NCBI GenBank assembly: GCA_964023275.1
Contig: OZ029917.1
Span: 32,316,005-32,380,004 of the forward strand
Length of the DNA stretch: 64,000 bases
Direction of reading: 5' to 3'
Origin: Norana najaformis
Lineage: Eukaryota > Annelida > Clitellata > Crassiclitellata > Hormogastridae
Positions 10,420-20,619 of this stretch are shown here, one piece after another (the first letter of the stretch is position 1; each line of letters begins with the position of its first letter). The position numbers were made by a program, and so were the translations under genes. The notes under the pieces were generated by a model, which ran no database searches, had not been told where the DNA came from, and worked only from the letters and a program-made list of their open reading frames with translations.

Positions 10420-10475
<56 letters not shown>
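10122..10475. repeat. Compound microsatellite with 153-base duplicated unit
   Basis: Two copies of a block start at 10121 and 10274. Each has TCCTGGT, (ATT)n, then GGTAGTGGTAGCGGTGGTAG and related GGTAGT units, then TAGTATTAGTATATG and ATTATATGTATT. The second copy ends in a longer ATT run (10415-10472). Both copies are almost identical, so the duplication is recent relative to microsatellite turnover. Confidence 0.9.
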
Positions 10476-10489
10476 TATAAAGACACATC

Positions 10490-10870
10490 TGCTTACAGAT
10501 GGCCAGTCAGCGACGTGGCTTGTGACAGCCGGTGGCCTGTCAGCGGAGAGTTAAAACCAGTCCTTCCTTCTACCACTATTATATCCTTGTCTCTGTTAAC
10601 TATGGTTATCTTTATCAATTTCCAGGTTGGTTTATCCTTTCTGCTGCTTCACGTTTGTACTATTATGCATAATTACATACAAATCCCTTTCATCCTCACG
10701 CTCTATATCTTACTCCAGATTTCATATGAGAACTCTTCTGGGACCATATTGTCCACGCTTCTTAGATCCTCACGCAGTAACTCCGCTTCTTCTCCTTACA
10801 TTCAAAATTTTATTGTATTTCTTCAGGCTGCTCTTCCTCCTACGGTATCCAACAAACTGAACTGTGGAAG
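10490..10870 (+). repeat. Interspersed repeat, copy 1 (pair with 12650-13110)
   Basis: Blocks shared in order with 12650-13110 are CCTTCCTTCTAC, TATATC-TTGTCTCTG-TAACTAT, TTATGCATAATT, TGGGACCAT-TTGTCCA, CTTCTTAG/CTTCGTAGGTCCT, AGTAACTCCGCTTCTTCT and CAAAATT-TATTGTATT-CTTCA. No protein motif was recognised, so this could be the 3' UTR of an unrecognised LINE or a non-autonomous element. Confidence 0.7.
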
Positions 10871-11179
10871 GAGTTATACATCATTGCCATCTAACATCAC
10901 CGACAGAAAGCAATCGGCGCGCAAAATAGGGTGACCACCATCGTACAAGTACGAGTGCAGTGGCATCGTTAGAGGTCGTGGAGCTGCCTACATGCATTAC
11001 AGGCGTCAGTAGCAACCCATGTCACTCATAACCCAGCTAGGCATTACTCTGCGGCCACGACTCACCAGGAACAGACTAATGGACTCACAAAAGAGAGTCC
11101 CAGTAACTCCCGCCGTTTATCCTAACGATCCAAACAAAACCAACAGGACGTACTCCATAATAGAGAGGGACACGGTAAT

Positions 11180-11290
11180 GGGGAATGCGGTAATACCGCG
11201 GTTACCGCGGATTTTACCGCGGTAATGGTAATGCCGTTGGGATGGAAACACGAGCACGGTAAATCCCGCGGTAACGGTTGTGGCATTACC
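11180..11290. repeat. CCGCGG/GGTAA palindromic cluster
   Basis: Five or more occurrences of CCGCGGTAA, its complement TTACCGCGG, or close variants lie in about 110 bases. They alternate in orientation and are bounded by GCGGTAATACCGCGG and GGCATTACC. Composition is sharply different from the AT-rich surroundings. The cluster can fold into nested hairpins. This resembles the subterminal repeats of some DNA transposons, but no transposase or paired end was seen. Confidence 0.6.
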
Positions 11291-11549
11291 AATAATCTCG
11301 ACTGCATCAGATAATACTTTTTTGCTCTAAATTGTTCTGCCTAGTCAATGTCACTAATAAAGCGCTATATTGAAATTCTTGAATATTCACGAATTCTTGA
11401 ATAGTCATTATGAGTTGAAAGTACATAAGAACACCGTTTATTGCATTGATATTTAACCTAAGAAATAAGACCAGCTAGACCACTCTTTTTTGCAGTGATA
11501 TTTGACTACAAACCAAATGTAACGACCAAATAAATGATGAACAGTTTTG

Positions 11550-11870
11550 AAGCCATCATCATCATCATGATCCATGGGCCAAGAGCCCGTAGGTGTCCAC
11601 TGCATGCATTGTCACTTGTCTCCACAGTTCCCGATCTTGTGCTGTTCTTATCAAGGCGTGCAAGTCTTGCTTACACCAATCCCTTATATCATCTGTCCAC
11701 TCCTATTACGTCTTCCTCGTCTCCCATTTCCGTCCATAATTCCCGTCATCACGCTTGTTATTTTTCTACTGTCATCCATCCTGCATATTTGTCCAAACAA
11801 GCGTAATTTCCTTCTCATTATTACTTGTATTAGATCTTCTTTTATGCTCAGTCTTGAAGTATTCATGTTA
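11550..11870 (-). mobile_element. RTE-type LINE, 5'-truncated 3' end
   Basis: The minus-strand translation includes LGLFGHICRM-like RLFGQICRMDDSRK, then ITSVMTGIMDG and GRRGR. These align with FGHICRMKDDRNIKTLMFG and GTNKRGRPHREW at the C-terminus of the full-length RTE ORF at 20648-23659. The 3' ends also match: CCGTAGGTGTC preceded by GGGC and the (CAT)n tail at 11555-11570. About 310 bases are present. Confidence 0.8.
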
Positions 11871-12649
11871 TATTCATCTGTTATAGTTATGACCTATTAA
11901 GAGGAAATTGTTGTCCCCGTTTCACTCTCTACTCTAGAAGCCGATAGTTTCCGGTCTCAACTGTTTCGTTCCGAACTCAGCAACGTGGATCTTCCGGAAG
12001 TTGTTCAGTCAAGAGAAAAACAACGAAACTGCCTTCGACGAATAACAATTCGTATTGGTTGAAATAATAAAGGTATGCGCGCGCATTGTTATCTAACATT
12101 AGAAGACGGCAAGTCTTATAGCGCAAGTATTTATACGGTGGAAATAGACCGGACATTTTACAAGAATTGAATAGTGTTGATGTATTTACAGTTTCAGGTG
12201 AAAGACAATTTATAGTGTTTCGAGCAAGTGTCAAATGTTTCATGTCTCATTTCCTGTACTTATGTAAGTTCAGTAATCTCAGCGCAAGGCAAGTGTGCGC
12301 GAATAACTTGTCCAGGATCGTTGCACGAAGTCCGCCCAGCAGGACCGAATCCGCAATCGTTGAATTTCAGACCAGGACGCTTTGTCGTGCCCCACTGTTG
12401 GTGATTTTATACTGTTGATTAAATGTTGATGAATTCTTCATTATTCAAGTGATCGGTTGAAGTCTAACACCTCCCGCCTGATTTCACCAAATTCGCCCTT
12501 CCTCCACTCCTTCTGTTGTTCAACCATCACCTGCCCCAAATCCCTCGATGTGTGCAGACACATACTATAGCGATTTTTGAGTACCTTAGAAAAGCGCTGC
12601 TCACGCTAACCAAACTGATGTTAAAGTCAATAAGCGAACAGATAACTGG
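11871..12649. other. No recognised gene
   Basis: Small open frames only. A stretch around 12285-12345 (GTGTGCGCGAATAACTTGTCC) has a weaker relative around 53850-53900, hinting at an unclassified dispersed repeat. Confidence 0.35.
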
Positions 12650-13110
12650 AAGAGTCAACACTGGCGGGTTTCCACAGACACACAGAGCCCCATCGACGCA
12701 TTCCCATCCAGCGCAGACAGCTCATACCTACTTCCTTCCTTCTACTAATATTATATCATTGTCTCTGCTAACTATTGTTCTCTTTATCATCTCCGAGGTT
12801 GGGTTGGTCTTTTGCTGCTTCAACACATTGCTCTGAAGGTTTTGCATTATTATGCATAATTGCAACGAAGTCCCTTTCTTCCTTGCTAACTCTCTTTTAG
12901 CCTGCCTTAATCCTCATTTCACCTGACAATTCTTTGTTTCTCTTCCCCAAATGATTCACCGAGCATTTGCAGAATTATAACTCATCTGCCAGTTTGGGAC
13001 CATTTGTCCATTCTTCGTAGGTCCTCTCGCAGTATCTCCGCTTCTTCTTTTCCTCCTCCTTCTCCTTCTGTTTCTTCTTCTTACATCCAAAATTGTATTG
13101 TATTCTTCAT
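12650..13110 (+). repeat. Interspersed repeat, copy 2 (pair with 10490-10870)
   Basis: Same ordered blocks as copy 1 with about 90 extra bases in the middle (12860-12970) and a pyrimidine-rich run near 13040-13080. Both copies are in the same orientation. Confidence 0.7.
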
Positions 13111-13984
13111 GTTGTAAACTTATGTTTTGGACTGTATTGCATTTTAGTGTATTGTATCGCATTTTATTGTACGGGTTTAATGACTATAAGGCCTATAGTT
13201 TGATTGTTGTGCAGTTCAATCTCCCACAGAAACAACAGTACAAGAAGTAATCTTTGCAAATTTATTCTTCACTTCTTCATCTGCTCTTAGGTTTTACACG
13301 ACAAAGCAGCTTGAACAAAAATAATCTGAGAAAATATAGGCGATGGAATACATTAGCGATTACAATTGAAAGATTTGCGTTTCACTCAATGGACAACGAC
13401 GACCAATGAACAAAGACGCAGAAGAAAGAAGCTTCTAATTAGTGTTCAGTGTTTAGCGAGAAAGCAGAAGAGCGAATTCGAAGTGCTTTGGTTGAGTGGA
13501 ATTACGCCGCTACTGGAGCAACACCGGGATCCCGTCACATATGCAGTTCGACGGCGTGAAGAATATATCTATGTAGACCCCGCCGAACGTACAGGTACCA
13601 ACCTAAGAAACAACACAGAAATCGACATCATATAACTAAGATAAAGTATAGCATGCATATCTTAGAATCTAATCTGATCTGATCTAATAATTTCCATATC
13701 AGTGATATCATAATTCACAATGGTCGATTCAAGCGAAACAGTAGTCAATATCGTAATCTGCTTCTTCCTCGTACTTAATGATTTACTTTGATTTGACGAA
13801 ACCATTCATATCAGATCAAAATAGACAGACCGGACATGTTGGTGAATATTGGTCGAAAAAGGCAGGTAAATGAAAAATGGTTTACCTTGTTAATTTTCTT
13901 ATCTAGATAGCGCTGAATCGTGTGCGTAATGACACCGACTCACGGCTGCTGGTGTAGTCGTTATTTCATGCTACTAGTCGACCA
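13111..13984. other. No recognised gene
   Basis: An 89-codon frame at 13366-13635 (+), rich in Arg, Lys and Glu, has no recognised motif. Confidence 0.35.
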
Positions 13985-15000
13985 TTTGCTTAGTCACAAC
14001 ACAATCGATAGGCAAGGTGGGTTCAGTTCAGGTCAAGATCAAAGAGTTAGGCAGGCAGGCAGGCAGTCAGACGGCTTAGGTGGGTGATGTTTGGAATTGG
14101 ATCTGCAAGAGAGATAAGGGGAAGAAGAGGAATCAAGATAGGATCTACAAAATACGAGTGTTTTCAATTTTGAGTGGAAGACGTGCGTAGAGATTGCAAG
14201 GGGTGAAGTGATGGTGAGTTCGTAAGATGGATCGAATAATTGTCGTAATTCAGGCGAAAGTTTATTACATAAGGGTGGAGCAGCTATGGCTATGGAGCGA
14301 TTTCCAAATTTTAAGGATGAGATGACGGGAAGGCGGAGAAGTGTTATAGTAGAAGAGGAGAGGGTTGAAAGGAGAGGTTGGATTGTAAAGAAGTGGCGAA
14401 TATAGAGAGAACATTGGGAGGAGTGACATGTCTTATAGGTAAGTGATAGGACTTTGTACTCTATTCGTTCAGCTATTTTAAGCCAGTGAAGCGATTTGAG
14501 AACAGAAGAGATTTGAGGTACTTGGGAGATTTGATGACTGCAAGAGCGAGAGCACTCTGTATCGCTTGAAGGCGATTTATCTGGGTTGTGTCTATATTCA
14601 GGAAAAGTGAATTACAGTAATCAAGTTTTGCATGGACTATGAAAGCGGCAATGGTAGATGCAGTTTTGAAGTCAAGTGCAGGGCGGATTCTGCGGAGGTC
14701 ACCGATATGCATGAAGCAAGAGCGGGAAAGATGGGTGATATGATGTGAAAAGGAAAAGTTTCGGTCGAATATTACACCTAAATTGCGGACAGCAGGGTTA
14801 GTATTAAATGTGTTGGTGGAGGCGAAGTCCAGGTTGAGGGAGATACAGGGGTCAGGAATTTTCTTCAGCTCGTCACGTAGTCCAATAAGTATGAATTCGG
14901 TGTTAGATCATCCAGGAGAAGATTTGTTTAACCACACGAAGAAGATGATTTATCGATTCGTTGAAACAATTCGGAGAGAAAGAGATGAATAGTTGGGTGT
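13985..15000 (-). mobile_element. CR1-like LINE, RT C-terminus and 3' UTR
   Basis: Minus-strand translation at 14712-14473 gives IGDLRRIRPALDFKTASTIA, then AKLDYCNSLFLNI, then QINRLQAIQSALA and LKSL. This is the hallmark RT C-terminal region of CR1-type LINEs (LDYCNSL, then LQ-IQNALAR). Downstream (14400-13990) the 3' UTR matches that of the copy at 62232-62550: the (GGCA)n run, GTCAGACGGCTT, GAGTGTTTTCA-TTTTGAGTG and GAGATTGCAAG. Several stops and frame breaks are present. It is oriented opposite to the flanking plus-strand LINE at 39.3 kb but belongs to the same family. Confidence 0.8.
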
Positions 15001-15454
15001 AGTTACTACATAATGCACTGCACTTCTTTCGGGGTCTTAGGCCTAAATAATGATACATAGAAATCCGATTTACCTCCAAACTGAGAAGCCCCTTGTGCGT
15101 AATCTTGGCTTTTATTGTCACCCAGTGAGTCTGACAAACAAAAAGAAAAACACAATCGCAGTCATATCCATAGCAGTTTATCCGTGCTAATCGTGGCTAT
15201 GAGGAGTCAAGTCTTGATGATCTATATCTTCGTAATCGTAATGATCGTTATCGAAATCTGGAGAATTTGTAAAAGCTACTGGGTCAAGTCATAGGGATTG
15301 TCCAAAAATGCCATAGTAAGAACAGAGTCCGGATTCCAGAAGACCAGAGAGAAGGGAACAGAGGAACTGTTACGGTGGTTTGTGTTTCAGATGAGATTGC
15401 AGATTGGATGGATCAGGGTAAGATTTCTTGGCATTACTCTTAATTGTAATTGAT
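15001..15454. other. No recognised gene
   Basis: Nothing beyond the 5' remains of the LINE to the left (short frame 14903-15121 minus) was recognised. Confidence 0.35.
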
Positions 15455-15575
15455 GAATTATATAACGCCGCTTCAAAACCAACTAGTCAGAGGCGCTCTC
15501 CACGCCAGTCCAGAAGAGATTTCGAATGCCGTTAAGAACAGAAAATCAATCAGTTAGCAACCAGTGTTCAGACAA
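15455..15575 (+). repeat. Interspersed repeat X, copy 1 (pair with 50085-50205)
   Basis: Shared blocks with 50085-50205 in order: TATA-CG-C-CTTCAA, CTA-TCAGAGGCGCTCTC, GC-TTAAGA-C, and AGT-ACCA-TGTT. CAGAGGCGCT also occurs in the 3' part of the LINE at 24590-25260, so this is probably a LINE 3' UTR piece. Confidence 0.6.
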
Positions 15576-15649
15576 CTAGAAATCTCGTTGGTAATATTGT
15601 TAGTGAGACTAGAAGTGCGCATAATGATTACTAATTTCAATCGCTAAAG

Positions 15650-16060
15650 TTTAGCCTAACTAATACATACATTCACGTCGATATCAGCACTCAGAATTTC
15701 TTCGAGTCTAATTTTCAAGCTCAAAGCACAGTAGACGCGTCCGACGAAGATATAGACGCACTTTTCAGCGACTAAAGTGGGCAACGGTTCTGTACTAGCC
15801 CGTACGCGAAGGGCCTGGTTGAGGAGTGCCGCTGCACGATGAAATAGACGGCCTTCATGATGACGACGAAGAGACTTGACTTTGGTGAGATCACTGCGCC
15901 TCAGAATCTGGTTCGGATGACTTCCAACGGCTGTCGAATGACGAGAAGCCTTGCAGAATTTATAGGGACAAGGCTGACCCATCAAAACTATTAAAACGAA
16001 ATCAAGACGTCCATAAGATGTTGTTTTTAAAACATCTGCTGCACTGGGTATAAACAATCC
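15650..16060 (-). other. 133-codon open frame, unassigned
   Basis: An open minus-strand frame of 133 codons is present. A segment reading LRRHHEGRLFHRAAALLNQA faintly recalls the C-terminal region of some LINE ORFs, but not enough for assignment. It ends a few hundred bases from the linker inverted repeat. Confidence 0.3.
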
Positions 16061-16284
16061 AGAAGTTTCTAAACGAAACGTGTTATCCTGGTCGAGCGAT
16101 CTTCCACGAGAATATGTTCATCGGTTGTTCAGCTCGTGTGATTTGATATTGCATTTAGGCTAAGTGAATGCAATGTTTATTCCTTAGCTATTTTTCAAAT
16201 TAATTCTCTGCGCAGTTGGGAGCCAATATGAACGTTCTAAGCAGATGTGTGGCTACTCGGTTCATGGTTGGAAGAATTGGTGAC

Positions 16285-17613
16285 GATTATAAGTCTGATA
16301 TGATGTAATACAACTTATCATGACGCAATATACCATTATGGCTTGGTGTAAGAAACGTAGCTTAACCAACTTCGAAACTTCGCCATTCGTAGCACCTACA
16401 TTATGAGTCTAATCTAGATCACATTAGATTAGTCTGGATTAGAACAGATCGTATCGGATTACATTATGTGAGATTACATTACGTGTAATCTTGTCATCCT
16501 AAGCACATAATTCATCAGTCTATTTTTAAACTAGAGCAAATGAGATTAGATTAGTGTGCATTAATTTGGACTAGATCGGATCAGATTAGATCGGATAAGA
16601 TGATACGAGCTTTACATTAGATGATATTGAGTAAGATTGTATGACATTATATTACGTCAGACATAAGCGTAATTTGGTCCGAAATCTAGCAGTGTGTCTG
16701 TTCGATTGTCTAGAATCTGGTAATATACAGCGTCAATTAAATCTTTACATTACTTGAAAAGACTTGCCTGGTGTAATGAACTATAACAGAGATCTAGTTA
16801 TGTGGTATCTTTCGCCAGTGATTGAAAACCAGTCTACTGAAGAGGTGCAATACAAATGTGTAGTTGCATTTAAAATTATGATTTATTGTAAAATTTATAT
16901 AGCACCTCAATGTAAATAACACATATGTGTCATTAGGTATCATGCTGTAAATAATATTGTACATCAAGTTGAATTAACAAATAACTTTGATTAATTTGCA
17001 ATTTACCGGCTTAACATATAACTAAGATTATGGCTTCGCCATTGCCGTTACGAAATGGCGAATACAGGGAAATTGATCATTCTCTTTAAATCCGGAGCAG
17101 TGCATCTGGTTGAAGTTGTCCTCCGGGAAAACATATTTTCGCCAGAAATTCGTCCCATCCGGTGTGTACCCTACAACTCTCCTTGTTCCTCTCTGGAACT
17201 CTCCATGCTCTACAAAGTGCAATATCTGCTTTTCGTCGAGGTAGGAACGCACTTCAAACGTGAACTTCAGACGAGGTGGGTAGATCTTACTGCGACGAAC
17301 AGTCAAAAGTTGGTCTCGGATGAAGTAACTTTTTCTTCCTACACCAAGACACTCGTGCAGCGACAGTGTAGTTGTGTATGCGGTTGCAGCCTTGAAAGCG
17401 GACACTGTGTTTTGTTGACAGAAAATAATTGTAAGCACTGGTTTTCAAGAAACACCTTTATTTTAAAGGTCAGTAATATTAGTAGGCAGACAATCGGAAT
17501 GGTGTCATTTAGCAGAGTGTAAATCAACTTGCCTTTCACTCATCGGGTTTGGGGTTCGAGTTTCTAGATGCTGTATCAAATCGACAATTAGTTGTCAAGT
17601 ATGGTAATCGGGT
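16285..17613 (-). repeat. Inverted repeat arm A (linker exon 3 plus 3' flank)
   Basis: This arm is the reverse complement of 36355-37684 over about 1.33 kb, with only scattered differences. It includes linker exon 3, its polyadenylation region and AGATTAGA-rich downstream DNA. Homology to arm B stops abruptly near 16285 and becomes patchy beyond 17613, where arm B has about 160 extra bases that are also present in copy C. Confidence 0.9.
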
Positions 17614-17704
17614 ATGAAAAAAGTTTCGCCTTCTCTTACGATATTGACTACATTTAAGATATTCTAATCTTGAGCTCACACGATCGGAACACGAAGTCCT
17701 GAAG

Positions 17705-18047
17705 TAAGGCAGGGAATACGAACGGTTTCAATGTCTGCGTGATGCTGATGCTTTTAGATATGGAGCTTCGATAAAAGATTGTACAAGTGGGTCTTTTATT
17801 CTGACCGTGAAACATAAACATTAGTCTGTGCTTATAATTTAAGTCCCAAGTTCAGGCATGACCTCACAAAGGTCAAGACTAACGTTAAAGTCCTGCGCGC
17901 GTGCATTGGTACTGTATTTCTGACTTGCAAGTATTAAATTATCTGGTTTGTATACAACTGGAAACAATGTGTGAAAACCACTTACATTTTACTATAATGT
18001 ACCCCGAACGCTAGGAGGCACATATTGTCTGGCAATATGACGCCGTC
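17705..18047 (-). repeat. Displaced linker promoter plus exon 1 start, inside intron 2 of copy A
   Basis: About 340 bases match 19112-19445, the 5' flank and first ~24 coding bases of copy A exon 1. Shared are the conserved promoter block (CATAAACATTAGTCTGTGCT, CACAAAGGTCAAGACTAA, TTCTGACTTGCAAGTATTA) and the start region. In this extra copy the ATG has become ATT and the TATA box has become AATAAAA. It joins intron 2 sequence abruptly at both ends, so it marks a rearrangement breakpoint. Confidence 0.85.
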
Positions 18048-18059
18048 ATGTGTCCAGAT

Positions 18060-18310
18060 GCATAAACACATATGAAGATTCATAGAAAGGTAAATGCTTA
18101 CAAAGATGCATACATGCAAAGATGCAGATATACAAACATACAAAAATACATAGTTAGAAAAATATATTGATACACACATAAACATGCATTTAATTATATT
18201 TGCATACAACCACAAAGGCAATACATACTTACGCCCATACATCCATTCGTACATACACAAACATGTTTGCAAGCATGCATGTATACGTGCATACGTACAG
18301 ACATAAATAA
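18060..18310. repeat. Degenerate (CATA)n/ATGCAT intronic microsatellite, copy A
   Basis: Tetranucleotide ACATACAT-type repeats, interrupted by GATGCAT and TTCATAG, fill most of intron 2 next to exon 2. Related arrays sit at the same intron position in copies B (35000-35420) and C (29220-29560). Confidence 0.8.
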
Positions 18311-19196
18311 ATTAAGACGAGCATGAGTTGATACTTACTGTCGCAGAATGCTGGGTCTTCGTCTTTTCCATTCTTGCAGTCCTTGATTCCGTCACAGGCA
18401 AGCATCTCGGAGACACACTGGCGCATGTTTCCACCGCATTGAAACTCATTCTCATTGCATCCTGTAACTGTTAGTAAAACACAATAAAAGTAATGAAAAT
18501 AAGTAAGTAAGAATTTGGTAACACACCATGTATCAACCAGCTCAGCGGGAAGTAGTAATTAATTAATTAATTGCCAGTGAAGACACTAAGCTGAAGTAAG
18601 TTTTGAATGGAATCACATTAAAATGATTAGATTGGTATTGCTATATTTGCGTGTTATTGCTGTTTTTAGTTATTGGGTAGGCCCTATTACATCCTTGAAG
18701 ATGAACCTACTGTTTCATGCATTTATATCTGTAGGCATATGTTTATCTCTTTTCTGCAAATAAATGTATTTATATCCTATAAACTGGACGAGTCGTTAAA
18801 TGTCGACGAATGACTGCAGCATTTAACAAAGAAGATTTTCACCTTAATGAAGGAATCATTCAACTAAGATCGACCTTCAAGCTTTTTAACTCGTAGTGTG
18901 ATATCGTCGTAGATTTTTCCGATGGATGGAGCTGACGACAAGCTGTCCAGTTTCACCCTCAACTTCTATATGCGATCCTCGAGGTCGGCTATGATGTACG
19001 CATTCTGCCTCAGTTGGGGATAACTGCTTATTTCATCATCGGAAGAACTCGATTGTCCGGTACATGTCTTACTCGATCTGACTTCGTTTCTAAGCAGACA
19101 GACGGCAGATAAGGCAAGGATTACAAAGTGCTTCATTGTCTCCGTGATGCTGATGCCGTAAGAGATGGAGCTTCGATGTAAGATTGGATAAGTGAG

Positions 19197-19204
19197 CTTT
19201 TATA
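19197..19204 (-). promoter_or_regulatory. TATA box of linker copy A
   Basis: The minus strand reads CAGTATAAAAG about 60 bases upstream of the ATG at 19136. The same motif and spacing precede copy B, and about 230 bases upstream are conserved between them. Confidence 0.7.
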
Positions 19205-19565
19205 CTGATCGTGGAACATAAACATTAGTCTGTGCTTATGGTTTAAGTCCAAATTTCAGACCTGACTTCACAAAGGTCAAGACTAAAGTCTTGCGCGCAC
19301 GTGGTGATACTGTGTTTCTGACTTGCAAGTATTAGATCATCTGGTATGTTTAAAACTGGAAACAATGTGTGAAAACAACTTACATTGTACTATAATGTAG
19401 CCCGAACGGTAGGAGACACAAATTGTCTGGCAATATGACGCCGTCAGAGTGGCGTTAAACCCGATTGCAATAATGTGGCCTTTTAAGACATCTGTATCTT
19501 ATTCCGTACCACCCTACGACTACCACTAGCGTTGACATCAGTACGTAGTTAAATGTATCTTAAAT

Positions 19566-19626
19566 GTACGCATTCTGCCTCAGTTGAGGATAAATGCTTA
19601 TTTCATCGTCGGAACCACTCGATTGT
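19566..19626 (-). pseudogene. Isolated fragment of linker exon 1
   Basis: The minus strand reads CAA TCG AGT, then Asp-Asp-Glu-Ile-Ser, then CAACTGAGGCAGAATGCGTA, in frame QSS-SDDEIS-YPQLRQNAYI. It then stops at TAA where the intact exon continues with ATAGCC. About 60 bases of the coiled-coil exon lie upstream of copy A, with no start or splice context. This is a relic of a further linker copy or of the rearrangement that built copy A. Confidence 0.75.
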
Positions 19627-19629
19627 CTT

Positions 19630-20615
19630 TATTCCTTTGCAAGACACTGTCTCCTCCAGACCAATCATCTGAATTCTGACCTGCACCGACCTAACAATTT
19701 GGATCTGAAGGACTTGATTTATTTGCATTTCCTCATTCATTAAGCGCGATTATCGAACGAATAAGCATTCAAGCCCTTGTGAGAAAAGAAATTGCTCAAG
19801 ATTTATGCACAGAAAACGTTTAAAATGAATCGCACAAGTCTGTGCGTTAGACGCCGAGCCCTCAATTCAGTCAACTGCCGGCTCCCAACGGGTATATCTC
19901 GCCGGTAAATAAGTTGCTCTTCCAGACGCAGCTTTTGTGTTGCGTCGAGAAATTTCTGAGATTTACATTTATAACTTTCTTCGAAACCGGACAAAATTGA
20001 CTGGAAGCATATCAAGTAAATGTTTTTTTTGACACCGAACAGTGAATATTTGTGGCCACAACCAAGCCTGCTCTTAATAGACAATATGTGTAGGAGTGCA
20101 TTTCATTTTGGAGGTCGATGTCAACGGCCACTGATATTTTGCGTCTGTTTTGTAACTCATTTAGTTTATATCCTTTCGACTCGAATTCAGTCTTGACCTC
20201 AGCTTCTGTCGATCGACGTCGTGTTGACGCTGACCGTGTGTTAAGATCTTTAGACCACTCCCTTCTTTTTATCACCATTGTCTGATTCTATTTTCCGCAG
20301 ATCCAAATATATCTTTCAGACTTTGAACCCAAATGACACCGCATGCCCTTTCTCCGTGTCCGACCTTCTGTCTCTCTCTCCTTGTCTGTGGCGGCCTGTC
20401 TGTTTTTATGGTAGTCTGAACTCCTTTTCTACAAACTGTCCTGCTATGTAACTAAGCAGTTTTTTTGCTGTGCTTGTCGATTGTACGCAGTGTCCAGAAA
20501 AAGAAACTCCAGATAAATTACAATGATGTTAACGTTGATTTGATCCGGTTGTGTCAGTTCATTGATTAATTAGTTAATTCACTAATTCGTGTAGTCTATT
20601 CATTCGATCAGGCGA
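19630..20615. other. No recognised gene
   Basis: Two minus-strand frames (20084-19803, 93 codons; 20278-20012, 88 codons) are charged and lack recognisable motifs. Confidence 0.35.
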
Positions 20616-20619
20616 TTTC

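Larger units (their letters stand above)
17028..19136 (-). pseudogene. Hemoglobin linker chain, copy A (premature stop)
   Basis: Exon 1 (19136-18875) encodes MKHFVILALSAVCLL, a signal peptide, then a coiled-coil region. At 18968-18966 the codon that is CAG in copy B is TAG, a stop within the coiled coil. Exon 2 (18467-18339) encodes an LDL receptor class A module: GCNENEFQCGGN, RQCVSEMLACDG, DCKNGKDEDPAFC, with six Cys and the acidic DCKNGKDED Ca2+ site. Exon 3 (17404-17028) is 377 bases and its protein is identical to copy B. Exon lengths 262/129/377 equal those of copy B, and all splice sites are intact. Intron 2 contains a misplaced promoter and exon-1 start. Linkers hold the dodecamers of annelid giant hemoglobin together. 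The stop should abolish this product unless exon 1 is bypassed. Confidence 0.85.

Noticed and set aside
9894-10934. 346-codon plus-strand open frame
   Set aside because: Most of it is poly-Ile and Gly/Ser encoded by in-frame ATT and GGTAGT microsatellites; a second frame gives poly-Leu/Val. No real protein signature.
17055-17522. 155-codon plus-strand frame, also antisense at 36450-36917 and partly at 27545-27901
   Set aside because: Antisense shadow of linker exon 3. Its conservation between copies follows from the inverted duplication, not from coding in that strand.
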